64,000 nt of DNA from Alphaproteobacteria bacterium (GTDB lineage Bacteria; Pseudomonadota; Alphaproteobacteria; Caulobacterales; Parvularculaceae): the NCBI GenBank assembly GCA_013151255.1, contig JAADIQ010000058.1, forward strand, positions 1 through 64,000. Direction: 5' to 3'. A program made the translations under genes and the position numbers. Shown piece after piece: positions 20,529 through 30,460 of the stretch (the stretch's first letter is position 1; every line of letters begins with the position of its first letter). The notes below the pieces were generated by a model. It had not been told where the DNA came from, did no database searches, and was given only the letters and a program-made list of their open reading frames with translations.

Positions 20529-22142
20529 TTATCGGCTGGCTTTCATGGCAATGCGCTCGCCCGCGGTTGCGCTATCATGGCGTTTGACGACACCGTTCTG
20601 GAAGCGCGCTTCGACCGTCGCTTCGCTCGCCTCCCCCAGGCCGAAAATCATTTCCGCGGACTGGTCAGAGCCAAGCCCCTGGCTGGCGGTAAATTGTTTT
20701 GTCCGCACCATTCCGTCAGGTGTCGTCACGGTAACGATGGCGCCAAGCGAGGCTGTGGTATCGGGCAGGCGCACTTTCAGCCAGTTGCCGGTGTCAACGC
20801 CGCTGATAAACGCCTTGGCCGTGCCGCCAATATTGGCCCAGACCAAATCCGGCCGGCCGTCATCGTTAAAGTCCGAGACAACCGGCGCCACGGCATAGTT
20901 CCTGTTCACCGCGCCGGCGCGTTTTTCCACCGGCATGAATTTACCGTCCGGATATTGCAGCATGATTTTGCAGGTATATTTATGGAGAAACTCTTTGCCG
21001 GGAAAGCGCGCATAGTTTTGCGCGGCCAATAAATCCTCGCGCCCGTCGAGATTCATATCCGCAAACACAACGCCCCAGCCAAAGCCGATGCGCGCGGTGC
21101 GGGTTTGCTTGGCGACATCGACAAACTCCCTGTCGCCCTGGTTTTCAAATAACACATAGCTGGCGTTGAACGGCGCATCCTCATCCAGATCGCCGCGCAA
21201 CATCGCCTCGGGCATAGTGTGGCCGACATTGGAGAAGTAGAAATCAATCAACCCGTCATTGTCATAATCACCGGCGGCGATGCCCATGGGGTAGCTATTA
21301 ACCGACGGGTTATCGACACGGCGCATGGGGAAGGCGCCGGTATTGTCATAGATTTCAACCACGCCGGTGTCCTGAGCGATGACGAGGTCGCTGTCCATGT
21401 CGTTGTCGATGTCGACAAACATCGCAGTGAATGTGTTGTGCTGGCGCCAGACGCCGGCCTGTTTAGAAACATCGCGCCAAGTGTTGTCGCCCCGGTTAAT
21501 GAACAGATAGCTATAACCGCCATAGTCGCCTGTAAAAATGGTTTGGCCTTCCACCAGCTCATTTTTGAGATAGCCTGAAATATAAAGGTCAACCGCGCCG
21601 TCCTTGTTGACGTCGCCAAGCGCAATCGACAGCGGCGTTGTATTATCCGCCAACGGAAGATTGAGATTTTGACTGGTAAAGCCATTGCCGACATTCATAT
21701 GCAGCCAGACGCCAGATTCGCGCGCCACAAACAAATCGACCCGGCCGTCGCTATCGACGTCAATGGAGGCGGCGCCATGGGTGGCGTCCGCATCGCCCTT
21801 TTCAAAGCTATAGCCGGCGCCAAGCGAGCGAAACGCGCCGCCTTCATAGCCGAAAATTGCATCGGCCTGGCCCTTGCCGCCGCCCATGAAAATCTCATCG
21901 ACGCCGTCGCCGTCAACATCGATCGCCGCCGCCGCCATAAACGGCAGCGATTTTTCAAGGTCCGCCTCATGGGTAAAGGGCAGCGAGACTTCGACAAAAC
22001 GAAGCTCGGTCTCGCCCTGTTTTTTCCACTCCAACTGCCACAACCGGAACGCCGCCCCGCCGGTCGCGGCCAATCCTGCAACCACGCCGATGGCGATCAG
22101 CGAAACACAGCCAAAGCCAATAATGAAAACTCTTGCTCGCAT
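20529..22142 (-). CDS. FG-GAP/VCBS repeat protein of the CRTAC1 (ASPIC/UnbV) type
   Basis: Repeated DxDxDG(x)D motifs (DVDGDGVDEIF, DVDSDGRVDLF, DVNKDGAVDLY, DYDNDGLIDFY) and C-terminal WLKVRLPDTTASLGAIVTVTTPDG. Confidence 0.85.
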   Translation of the reverse strand: MRARVFIIGFGCVSLIAIGVVAGLAATGGAAFRLWQLEWKKQGETELRFVEVSLPFTHEADLEKSLPFMAAAAIDVDGDGVDEIFMGGGKGQADAIFGYEGGAFRSLGAGYSFEKGDADATHGAASIDVDSDGRVDLFVARESGVWLHMNVGNGFTSQNLNLPLADNTTPLSIALGDVNKDGAVDLYISGYLKNELVEGQTIFTGDYGGYSYLFINRGDNTWRDVSKQAGVWRQHNTFTAMFVDIDNDMDSDLVIAQDTGVVEIYDNTGAFPMRRVDNPSVNSYPMGIAAGDYDNDGLIDFYFSNVGHTMPEAMLRGDLDEDAPFNASYVLFENQGDREFVDVAKQTRTARIGFGWGVVFADMNLDGREDLLAAQNYARFPGKEFLHKYTCKIMLQYPDGKFMPVEKRAGAVNRNYAVAPVVSDFNDDGRPDLVWANIGGTAKAFISGVDTGNWLKVRLPDTTASLGAIVTVTTPDGMVRTKQFTASQGLGSDQSAEMIFGLGEASEATVEARFQNGVVKRHDSATAGERIAMKASR

Positions 22143-22241
22143 GATGTCCCCGTTTTCTGTTTCGCCGCAAATCAGCGCGCAGGGTACGCGCGCCCGTCCC
22201 AGGGCGCAATTCACGGGGCCGTGTTATTCGGCATTGATAGC

Positions 22242-23030
22242 TTAATCCGCGTAATAATCTTTTATTAAATTAAGCGTCTCTAAGTCCGGCTCACAATAAT
22301 CGCAATCGTCAATCGATGGCCGCGGCGGCAGTTTGACCGGCTTGAAGGCTTGCTTGTTAAACTCATATGGCGCCCGGTCGAGGATGGCGCGGATAATATT
22401 GAGCCGCGCCTTTCTCTTGTCATTGCCGTCCACGACCAGCCATGGCGAGCGCTCCGTCGATGTTTCCTCAAACATCCGGTCGCGCGCTTGCGTAAATTCA
22501 ATCCACAAATCGCGCGCCTTCAAATCGATCGGCGAAAGCTTCCAGCGTTTGCGCGGATCGTTGGCGCGGTCCTGAAAGCGCTGTTCTTGTTCCTCCGCCG
22601 AGACATGTATCCAGAACTTGATCAGGATAAGCCCGCTATCGACAAGCATTTTTTCAAACTGCGGAACCTCGCGCATGAACGCTTCATGTTCGGCCTCCGT
22701 GCAGAACCCCATTACCGGCTCAATCACCGCGCGGTTATACCACGAGCGGTCAAACAGCACCACTTCGCCGCCGGAGGGAAGGTGTTTAACATAACGCTCA
22801 AAATACCACTGGGTGCGTTCGCGGTCTGATGGTTTGGGCAACGCCGCGACGCGCCAGACCCGCGCATTCATCCGTCTCAGGATGGTTTTGATCGCCCCGC
22901 CCTTGCCCGAGGCGTCGCGCCCCTCAAAGATGACAGCAATTTTCAGCCCCTTGCGCTGGACGGTCTCTTGCAGCTTGGCGAGCTCAAATTCCAGCCCTTC
23001 CAGTTCTTTTTCAAAGCGTCGTTTTTTCAT
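22242..23030 (-). CDS. ppk2: Polyphosphate kinase 2
   Basis: AVIFEGRDASGKGGAIKTILRRMNARVWRVAALPKPSDRERTQWYFERYVKHLPSGGEVVLFDRSWYNRA. Confidence 0.95.
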   Translation of the reverse strand: MKKRRFEKELEGLEFELAKLQETVQRKGLKIAVIFEGRDASGKGGAIKTILRRMNARVWRVAALPKPSDRERTQWYFERYVKHLPSGGEVVLFDRSWYNRAVIEPVMGFCTEAEHEAFMREVPQFEKMLVDSGLILIKFWIHVSAEEQEQRFQDRANDPRKRWKLSPIDLKARDLWIEFTQARDRMFEETSTERSPWLVVDGNDKRKARLNIIRAILDRAPYEFNKQAFKPVKLPPRPSIDDCDYCEPDLETLNLIKDYYAD

Positions 23031-23929
23031 GGCGCGCCCGAGGGCTCTCCTTGCGGCGTGAAATGATAATCCTTACGGCAGAACTCGCAAACCACCTTGA
23101 TGGCGCCGGCTTCAACCATGTCTTGCAACTCGTCTTCGCTATAGCGCGACAGCACCGCGGCGATTTTTTCGCCATTGCAGCCGCATTCGGCGCGCACCGG
23201 CTGAGGCTCGAAAGCGCGCACGCCGTCTTCATGGAACAGGCGATAAAGCAGCGTTTCAGCGCTGATCGCCGGGTCGAGCAACTCGTCGTCCTTGGCGGTG
23301 CCGACAAACGCCGCCGCGCGCGCCCAGACATCGCGGTCGTCATCGCTTTTTAAAATCTCCTCGCCGCGCTCACGCGTACCGCCTTCGCCGGGGACAAATT
23401 GCGCCATGATGCCGCCGGCGCGCCATCGGTCCGGTTCGCCCGGCGCCGACACTCTCCCGACCGCGAGGCGTATTACGGTTGGTATCTGCTCGGACTGATT
23501 AAAATAGGCGACCGCCGCCTCGGCGAGGTTGCCCCCTTCAATTGGCGTGACGCCCTGATAGCGTTCCATATCCGCACCCTGATCAATCGTCATGACGATG
23601 TGCCCCTTGCCCAATAGCGCCATGCCGGTTTGCGCAATGTCGCCGTCACGCAGGCTCGCCGTCGCGCGCAAAGCGCCGCCCGCGGTATAATCGGCGACCA
23701 GCATCGACACCGGGCCGGCGCCTTGCGCCTGGAAAATCAGCTTGCCGTCAAATTTTAACGCCGCGCCCATCATCGCTGCGAGACTGGCCGCCTCGCCGAC
23801 AAGACGGCTCACCGGGTCGGCAAATTGATGCGCCTGCAGAATGTCATCTATGACGCCGGACAGCCTCACCACATGTCCGCGCACCGCCGTTTCGCCGACC
23901 TGAAAAGGGAAAATCGCGTTGTCGGTCAA
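23027..23929 (-). CDS. hslO: Hsp33 family redox-regulated chaperone
   Basis: N-terminal Hsp33 fold and C-terminal zinc motif ECGCNGEKIAAVLSRYSEDELQDMVEAGAIKVVCEFCRKDYHF (CxC...CxxC); 4-bp overlap with ppk2. Confidence 0.95.
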   Translation of the reverse strand: MTDNAIFPFQVGETAVRGHVVRLSGVIDDILQAHQFADPVSRLVGEAASLAAMMGAALKFDGKLIFQAQGAGPVSMLVADYTAGGALRATASLRDGDIAQTGMALLGKGHIVMTIDQGADMERYQGVTPIEGGNLAEAAVAYFNQSEQIPTVIRLAVGRVSAPGEPDRWRAGGIMAQFVPGEGGTRERGEEILKSDDDRDVWARAAAFVGTAKDDELLDPAISAETLLYRLFHEDGVRAFEPQPVRAECGCNGEKIAAVLSRYSEDELQDMVEAGAIKVVCEFCRKDYHFTPQGEPSGAP

Positions 23930-23969
23930 ATCATTACCTATGGTCTGGGGCGCGCCTTAAGATGCGCCC

Positions 23970-24830
23970 TTAGTCCTTCAACTTATAGCCGGACCGCAAC
24001 AGCCAGTAACACGCAAAGCCGAAAATCAGCATCAGCGCCATGGTCATCGTTACGCCAACCGTCAGGCTGGCCTCGGCCTGGCCGGTAAAACCGGAGCGGA
24101 ACCCGTCTATCAGATAATAGACCGGGTTATATTGGCTTGCCGTGCGGAAAGGCTCGGGCAGTCTTTCTACGGAATAAAATGTGCCGGACAGAAACGTCAG
24201 CGGGGTGATGATGAAATTTGAAAACGCGGCGAGCTGATCAAATTTCTCCGCCCAAATGCCGCCAAGAACGCCGAGCATGGCGAAGATTGTTGCGGCGGCA
24301 AAGGCGAAATATAAAATTGCCCATGCCGCGCCGATTTGCATTGGCGAGCCGATCGCCACCATGAAGCCAGCGCTGGTGGCGGCGGTGATGGCGCCAACCA
24401 GCAGCCCGCGGGTTGCCGCGCCAGCGACAAATGCAACCGTCAACTCCGCCGCCGACAAAGGCGGCATCAGCACATCAACAATGGACCCTTGCACTTTGGC
24501 GATGATCAGCGAAGACGCTGAGTTGGTAAAAGCATTGGTCAACACCGCCATGATGATGAGGCCGGGCGCCAGAAACTCAACAAACGGAACCCCCGCAACC
24601 GCCGGCCGCGAAGCGCCGAAAGCTTGCGTAAAGACCACCAGAAACAACAAAGTTGAGACGACCGGCGCGACCACCGTCTGGGTCACCACCTTCATAAAGC
24701 GGCGCACTTCTTTGAGATAAAGCGTCCAAAGCCCGAGCCAGTTTACCGCGCCAAAGCGGCGTACGCCAAAATCCGCCTTCAGATTTGTAGCGGCCAGGTT
24801 GGTCTTTTTCGCTCTGCCAGCGCCGTCCAT
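23970..24830 (-). CDS. ABC-2 type transporter permease
   Basis: LYLKEVRRFMKVVTQTVVAPVVSTLLFLVVFTQAFG...FLSGTFYSVERLPEPFRTASQYNPVYYLIDGFRSGFTGQ. Confidence 0.9.
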   Translation of the reverse strand: MDGAGRAKKTNLAATNLKADFGVRRFGAVNWLGLWTLYLKEVRRFMKVVTQTVVAPVVSTLLFLVVFTQAFGASRPAVAGVPFVEFLAPGLIIMAVLTNAFTNSASSLIIAKVQGSIVDVLMPPLSAAELTVAFVAGAATRGLLVGAITAATSAGFMVAIGSPMQIGAAWAILYFAFAAATIFAMLGVLGGIWAEKFDQLAAFSNFIITPLTFLSGTFYSVERLPEPFRTASQYNPVYYLIDGFRSGFTGQAEASLTVGVTMTMALMLIFGFACYWLLRSGYKLKD

Positions 24831-24899
24831 AGGTCATTTTTCTCTTGTTGCGGCGCAACGGTGTGCGCCCAGGCGTTAGCTTCCGTCAAGCATCAGTGT

Positions 24900-24908
24900 T
24901 TATCAACA
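24900..24908 (+). promoter_or_regulatory. DnaA-box-like TTATCAACA upstream of gcrA
   Basis: One mismatch to TTATCCACA, inside TTATCAACATGTTGTGGG. Confidence 0.35.
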
Positions 24909-25068
24909 TGTTGTGGGCAAAAAAAATCACCGGCGCCATATTGTGTTTTATGAGTGCTGGGATACTATATTTAGGCGCTTTAGGCGGCGCTTATATTAGA
25001 TATACAAGATATTGATTTTAAAGCCGAGGCGGCCTGGCCGCTGCCGGACCAGCAGGGAGAACGGCGAC

Positions 25069-25578
25069 ATGGCATGGACAGACGATAGGGTCGAGCTTTT
25101 AAAGACACTCTGGGCGGAAGGCCTTTCCGCCGCGCAGATCGCCAACAAGATGGGCGGCGTCACCCGCAATGCGGTAATCGGCAAAGTTCACCGCCTTGGC
25201 CTGTCCGGTCGCGCCACGCCAGCCAAGCCACAACGCGGTTGTGCGCCGTCGCTGGAACGCCGGGGGACGAGCGCGGCGCCGAAGGTGCGCCGGCCGGAAG
25301 TGAAATCAGTTATTCCCGAGCCTGAATTTATCGCGCCGCTGGTGCTCGACACTGGCGACCGGACCACCGTCACCACCATCAAAAATAATATGTGCAAATG
25401 GCCGCTCGGCGATCCGGCGCGGGAAGACTTTCATTTTTGCGGACAGTCGACGCTGTCGGGCAAATCCTATTGCGCCTATCACGCGCATCTCGCCTTTCAA
25501 CCGCCGCAACGCCGCGAAGCCCGGCGCGAGCCGCGACGCGTGCTTGCAGCGCCGCAAAAGCGCCGCGCCACCGCATAA
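25069..25578 (+). CDS. gcrA: GcrA cell cycle regulator
   Basis: MAWTDDRVELLKTLWAEGLSAAQIANKMGGVTRNAVIGKVHRLGLSGR and C-terminal CKWPLGDPAREDFHFCGQSTLSGKSYCAYHAHLAFQP. Confidence 0.96.
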   Translation: MAWTDDRVELLKTLWAEGLSAAQIANKMGGVTRNAVIGKVHRLGLSGRATPAKPQRGCAPSLERRGTSAAPKVRRPEVKSVIPEPEFIAPLVLDTGDRTTVTTIKNNMCKWPLGDPAREDFHFCGQSTLSGKSYCAYHAHLAFQPPQRREARREPRRVLAAPQKRRATA

Positions 25579-25606
25579 TCATCGGATATGTTTTGAGAAT
25601 AAAAGG

Positions 25607-25629
25607 CCCGCCACTGGCGGGTCTTTTTT
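25607..25629 (+). terminator. Rho-independent terminator of gcrA
   Basis: CCCGCC-ACT-GGCGGG followed by TCTTTTTTG. Confidence 0.85.
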
Positions 25630-25648
25630 GTTGGCAATTGGCGGGTAT

Positions 25649-26344
25649 TTATTTACGCGCAGCGTCCAGCACATAACCGGCTGAGCGCACGGTGCGCACT
25701 GGGTCGCCCTGGCCGTATTTGTTGAGCGCTTTGCGCAGCCGGCCGATATGGACATCTACCGTGCGCACTTCGACGAACACATCCGTTCCCCAAACCGCAT
25801 TCAGCAATTGCTCGCGCGAGAACACGCGTCCCGGATGTTGCATCAAATGATCGAGCAGCCGGAACTCGGTTGGACCGAGATGAATTTCCTGCTCGCCGCG
25901 CATCACCCGGTGCGAGACCCGGTCAACGATAATGTCGCCGACGCTGACCTTATCCTCCACAAGCCCCGGACGGATGCGCCGCAACACTGCGCGCACGCGG
26001 GCGATAAGCTCATTAGTGGAAAATGGTTTGGTGAGATAATCGTCAGCGCCGGTGTCCAGCCCGCGGATGCGATCGTCTTCTTCAGCGCGCGCCGTCACCA
26101 TGATGATTGGCAGGTTGCGGGTCTCTGACCTCGCGCGGATGCGCCTGCAAACCTCAATGCCGGAGACCTTGGGCAACAACCAATCGAGGATCACCAGATC
26201 CGGCGGGCTTTCCTCGATCCGCAACAGCGCATCCTCGCCATCCGCCGAAAGCGAAACGTCAAAGCCTTCCTTCTCAAGATTATACTCAAGCAGGGTCGCC
26301 AGCGCGGCCTCATCTTCAACAATCAATATCTGGGTCGCAGCCAT
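25649..26344 (-). CDS. phoB: Phosphate regulon response regulator PhoB
   Basis: Receiver domain (ILIVEDEAALATLLEYNL, DLVILDWLLPKVSGIEVC) plus winged helix; next to phoU/phoR. Confidence 0.94.
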   Translation of the reverse strand: MAATQILIVEDEAALATLLEYNLEKEGFDVSLSADGEDALLRIEESPPDLVILDWLLPKVSGIEVCRRIRARSETRNLPIIMVTARAEEDDRIRGLDTGADDYLTKPFSTNELIARVRAVLRRIRPGLVEDKVSVGDIIVDRVSHRVMRGEQEIHLGPTEFRLLDHLMQHPGRVFSREQLLNAVWGTDVFVEVRTVDVHIGRLRKALNKYGQGDPVRTVRSAGYVLDAARK

Positions 26345-26356
26345 TTTTGTCCCCGG

Positions 26357-27094
26357 TCAATTCATGCCGAATGCGCCGCCCGACTGTCTCGGCGGCGCGG
26401 CCGCGCCTGTCGCGGCTTCATCGCTCTTTTGCGGTGATTCCACAAACGGCGATCCGGTCTCCAGAAAATAGATCGCCTCGGCAATGTTGGTGGCGTGATC
26501 GCCGACACGCTCAAAATTTTTCGCAATGAACACAAGATGGGTGCAGGCGTTGACCTTCGATGAATCGGCGATCATCGCCAGGGTGATTTCCTGAAACACC
26601 GAATTATATAACTCGTCAACTTCGTCGTCGCCGCCCCACACCGCTTTTGCCGCATCAAGATTGCGGGTGGCATACGCGTCGAGGATATCGGAAAACTGCC
26701 GCAGACTGGCGCGGCCCATGCGCGCGACACCCATGGCGGGGCGCGACGGCGCTTCGCGGCTGACGACAAGCGTCCGCTTGGCGATGTTTTTTGCAAGATC
26801 GCCCACCCGCTCCAGCTCGCCGGTGAGCTTCATGATGGTCATCACTTCACGCAACAATTCCGCCGGCAATAACTCCGCCGCCAGCAACGCCATCACGCGG
26901 GTTTCAATATCGCGGTCAAATTCGTTGACGCGAGCGTCGTTAGGGATGAGGTTTTCGGCAGCGGCAACATCGCGCCGCTCAAACGCGGTAATCGCGCCCT
27001 GCAATTGGCTTTCCACCAACGCCGCCATGCGCGACAGCTCAACCTCAAGCTGCCGGCGCGCCGAAAAAGTAGAATGTGCAGGCTGCAACGCCAT
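26357..27094 (-). CDS. phoU: Phosphate signalling protein PhoU
   Basis: PhoU repeats: VMTIMKLTGELERVGDLAKNIAKRTL and HLVFIAKNFERVGDHATNIAEAIYFLETG; start MALQPAHSTF. Confidence 0.94.
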   Translation of the reverse strand: MALQPAHSTFSARRQLEVELSRMAALVESQLQGAITAFERRDVAAAENLIPNDARVNEFDRDIETRVMALLAAELLPAELLREVMTIMKLTGELERVGDLAKNIAKRTLVVSREAPSRPAMGVARMGRASLRQFSDILDAYATRNLDAAKAVWGGDDEVDELYNSVFQEITLAMIADSSKVNACTHLVFIAKNFERVGDHATNIAEAIYFLETGSPFVESPQKSDEAATGAAAPPRQSGGAFGMN

Positions 27095-27246
27095 AAATCC
27101 GCCGATACTAAAAAAGATGCGAAAGCCTCGCCAAGACATAACGCCGTCGAGCGATCCTCTAAATGCCCGTTATATGTGACAATTTCTTGTCGAGCTATTT
27201 TGATAGCGCATTTTGTGCGCTAACGCCAATTTAGCACGGTGCGAGG

Positions 27247-28630
27247 CTACTCCGCCGCCAGGAAATGACACGAAAACGCAGTGCCGCCGCCGGACCGGGT
27301 TTCTATTTGAAACCCGCCCTGATGCCGGTTGGCGATGTGTTTGACTATGGCGAGGCCTAGGCCGGTGCCGCCGCTTTTGCGGCTTCGCTCCAGATCGACG
27401 CGGTAAAATCGTTCCGTCAGCCGCGGCAGGTCAGCGCGTTCAATGCCGGGCCCGAAATCACGGATTTGAATATAGACCAGATCATCGACAGGCACACTCA
27501 GCCGCGCAGCAGTTTGCGCCGCCGCGTCGCCGGCCCGGTGCACCGGCATCGCCGCCCAAAGGCGGCGCCGGCCCGCGCCCAACCCGCACCTTTATCATCG
27601 CCGGGTCGCCGCCATATTTAACCGCATTGTCAAGCAGGTTTTGCACCGCTTGAAATAACTCGTCGCGGTCGCCGCGAATTTTTGTCGGTTCATCGGTATC
27701 GTTTAGAAAATCGACAATCGCGCCGGCGCGTTCCAGCAGCGGCGCCAGACTATCGATGACATCGCCAGCCAGATCGGCAAGCGCGACATTGCCTTTTGGC
27801 GGCACATGTTCGTTTAGTTCAATGCGCGACAACGACATCAAATCCGAGACCAGGCGCTGCATGCGCTCAGCCTGGGACTGCATGATGCCCAAAAACTTCT
27901 CGCGCGCTTCCGGGTCGTCCTTGGCGTGGCCGCGCATGGTCTCGATAAAACCGAGCAGCGAGGCGATGGGCGTGCGCAGCTCGTGGCTGGCGCTGGCGAT
28001 AAAATCAGCGCGCATCCGCTCCACCCGGCGCTCGCTGGTGAGGTCATGGACGAAAATCAGCGCCCGCGTCAGCCCGTCGCCGGATTTGGCGCCAAGCGGG
28101 GCCACCAGCGCGCGGCACGAACGCTCGACCGATCCGGTGGTGACGAAATCCACCGTCTGCGGCTCTTGCGTCTTGATGACCGCTTCTGCGGCCTCAAACA
28201 CGTCCGGCGCGCGCAATGCTGCTGCAAAATGGCGGCCTTCTATATTGTCCGAGCCGACCAGTTCTTTCGCCGCCGGATTTGCATATTCAACGATGCCGTC
28301 CGTATCCAGAATAAACAACGGATCGGGCAGCGCCTCGGGAACATCGCGGGCGATGCGCAAATCAGCCAACCCCTCACGCCTCACCGCAAGCTGCTTGTCG
28401 ACGATGTCGATAACCGGCTCGGCATAGGAGCGCACCGGCGACACCTGGTTGCGAATAAAAAGCGCGCCGCCCAGCGCCAGCCACGCGCCAAGAACAACCC
28501 GCCAGTCGGCAAAACCGGCGACAATCAACCCCGCGCCGATCAGCGCGGCAAAGCCTGCCGCCCAGAACAGGTCATGCGTGCGGATGGCGCTAACCGTTTT
28601 GGCGATCTGTGATGAGAGCTTTGTATTCAT
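27247..28630 (-). pseudogene. phoR: Phosphate regulon sensor histidine kinase PhoR, apparent frameshift between catalytic N and G boxes
   Basis: Start MNTKLSSQIAK at 28630; PAS, HisKA (SASHELRTPIASLLGFIETMRG) and N box (NLLDNAVKYGG) in one frame, then G1/G2 boxes ([45 protein letters not shown]) in another frame from about 27582. Confidence 0.85.
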
Positions 28631-28667
28631 AAATAAATTTCGCCTGCGCCTCTTGGTTGCGTCATGC

Positions 28668-29111
28668 TTAGCGCCGGGGGCGCAGCCATTCAAACACCGC
28701 CCCGCCAGCCGCGCCGGCCAACATTTGCAAGCCAACGCCCAGCGCATCGCGCGCGCCGCCAATCGCCCCGACGCCGCCGCCGGCGACAAAAGTTTCAATC
28801 GCCCATATCAGCGTCCACATTGCCGCCGCGCCGGCGAGCGGATAAGCGATCGGCGCCAGCGGAACGACAATGCGTTTAACGCCCGCCGCCACCACAAACC
28901 CGACCAGCAGCGCAATCGCCACCATGAGCCCATAGGCGGGGACCAGACCGATGAAGTTTTCAAAATAGGTCTGCGCTTGCTGCGACGGCGTATAGATGGC
29001 GCCAATCTCAGCCTGTTTGGCCAGCACCTGTTGGGTGTAAAAACCCGCCGCCGCCGTATAGGCTGTGATAACCGCTGCGATATACGCTGCTGCAAGCTTG
29101 ATAATCTGCAT
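28668..29111 (-). CDS. Hypothetical membrane protein (3-4 TM)
   Basis: 147 aa, hydrophobic segments, no family recognised. Confidence 0.55.
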   Translation of the reverse strand: MQIIKLAAAYIAAVITAYTAAAGFYTQQVLAKQAEIGAIYTPSQQAQTYFENFIGLVPAYGLMVAIALLVGFVVAAGVKRIVVPLAPIAYPLAGAAAMWTLIWAIETFVAGGGVGAIGGARDALGVGLQMLAGAAGGAVFEWLRPRR

Positions 29112-29245
29112 ATTTCCCTGCCTTCCACCCGTCTGCCTGTCGTCGGCGAAGGTTTTGTCACATCATCACCGTTGACGTCGAGCCCCTTGCGCGCATACGC
29201 CTATGGCCTCAGCCATTTTGCCCCTTTTGCCTCACGGAGCTCGAA

Positions 29246-30454
29246 ATGACTTTACCCTTCCGACACATCATCCTCGCAAGCCTCATAGCCGTTTTTGCCG
29301 CCGGCTGCTCTGACAGTAGCGACGCTGTCGCCGCAGCCAATACGGGCCTGCCGCCGGGCGGCGGCGGCGGCGATTCATCTTTGCAGAAAAAACTCGCGCC
29401 CGACGCGCCGGAAGGCCAATTGGCGCTCAGCGTCGAGACACTCGCCGACGGTCTCGTCAATCCGTGGTCGATTTCGTTTTTTCCGGACGGAACCATTTTA
29501 GTCACCGAACGGCCGGGACGCATCCGCGCGATCCGCAACGGGGCTCTGGAAGCCGAACCAATAGCCGGCGCGCCCGAGGTGTTCGCAGAAGGCCAGGGCG
29601 GGTTGTTCGACATTCTTCCGCATCCGGATTATGCGGACAACAATGTCATCTTTATTTCCTACGCCCATGGCTCTGAGACTGCTAACCATCTGCGCGTTGC
29701 GCGCGCGATCTTTGACGGCAAGACGATCAGCAATCTTGAAGTGATTTATGAGGCGACGCCGCCAAAGGCTTCCGCTTATCACTTCGGCGGCCGTCTCGTC
29801 TGGGGGCCAGACGACAAGCTTTATTTCAGCGTTGGCGAGGGCTCGCGCTATAAGGAAAAAGCCCAGGACATGACCACCAGCTATGGCGCGGTGATCCGCC
29901 TTAATGAAGACGGCTCGGTTCCTGACGACAATCCTGATTTCGGTCCCGGTTCACTGCCTGAGCTCTACTCCAAGGGCCACCGCAACCCACAAGGCCTTGC
30001 CTATGACGGCGCCCGCGACATTTTATGGGAGCATGAACATGGCGCCATGGGCGGTGATGAAATCAACATCATCAAACCGGGCGCCAATTATGGCTGGCCG
30101 ATCGCCACTTACGGCATCGATTATAATGGCGCACGGATTACACCGTTCACGGAATATGAAGGAACCACGCAACCGTTCAAATATTGGACGCCGTCAATTG
30201 CCCCTTCAGGCCTTGCGGTTTATCGCGGCAATCTGTTTGGCGACTGGGACGGCGATCTTCTGGTCGGCGCAATGGCGCGAACCGCGCTTCACCGCGTCAT
30301 ATTGGAGGGCGACAAGGAAATCGGCGAGGAGCGTTATCTTATCGGCGAGCGCATCCGCGATGTTCGGGTCGGACCGGACGGCGCAATTTATGTGACCACG
30401 GAAGATCAAGGCGGCGAACCGCTCGGCAAGGTGTTGCGGCTTACGCCGCAATAA
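29246..30454 (+). CDS. PQQ-dependent sugar dehydrogenase (YliI/soluble aldose dehydrogenase family), lipoprotein
   Basis: Lipobox FAAGCSD; VETLADGLVNPWSISFFPDGTILVTERPGRIR...GHRNPQGLAYD...EHEHGAMGGDEINIIKPGANYGWPIATYG. Confidence 0.93.
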   Translation: MTLPFRHIILASLIAVFAAGCSDSSDAVAAANTGLPPGGGGGDSSLQKKLAPDAPEGQLALSVETLADGLVNPWSISFFPDGTILVTERPGRIRAIRNGALEAEPIAGAPEVFAEGQGGLFDILPHPDYADNNVIFISYAHGSETANHLRVARAIFDGKTISNLEVIYEATPPKASAYHFGGRLVWGPDDKLYFSVGEGSRYKEKAQDMTTSYGAVIRLNEDGSVPDDNPDFGPGSLPELYSKGHRNPQGLAYDGARDILWEHEHGAMGGDEINIIKPGANYGWPIATYGIDYNGARITPFTEYEGTTQPFKYWTPSIAPSGLAVYRGNLFGDWDGDLLVGAMARTALHRVILEGDKEIGEERYLIGERIRDVRVGPDGAIYVTTEDQGGEPLGKVLRLTPQ

Positions 30455-30460
30455 AGCAGG

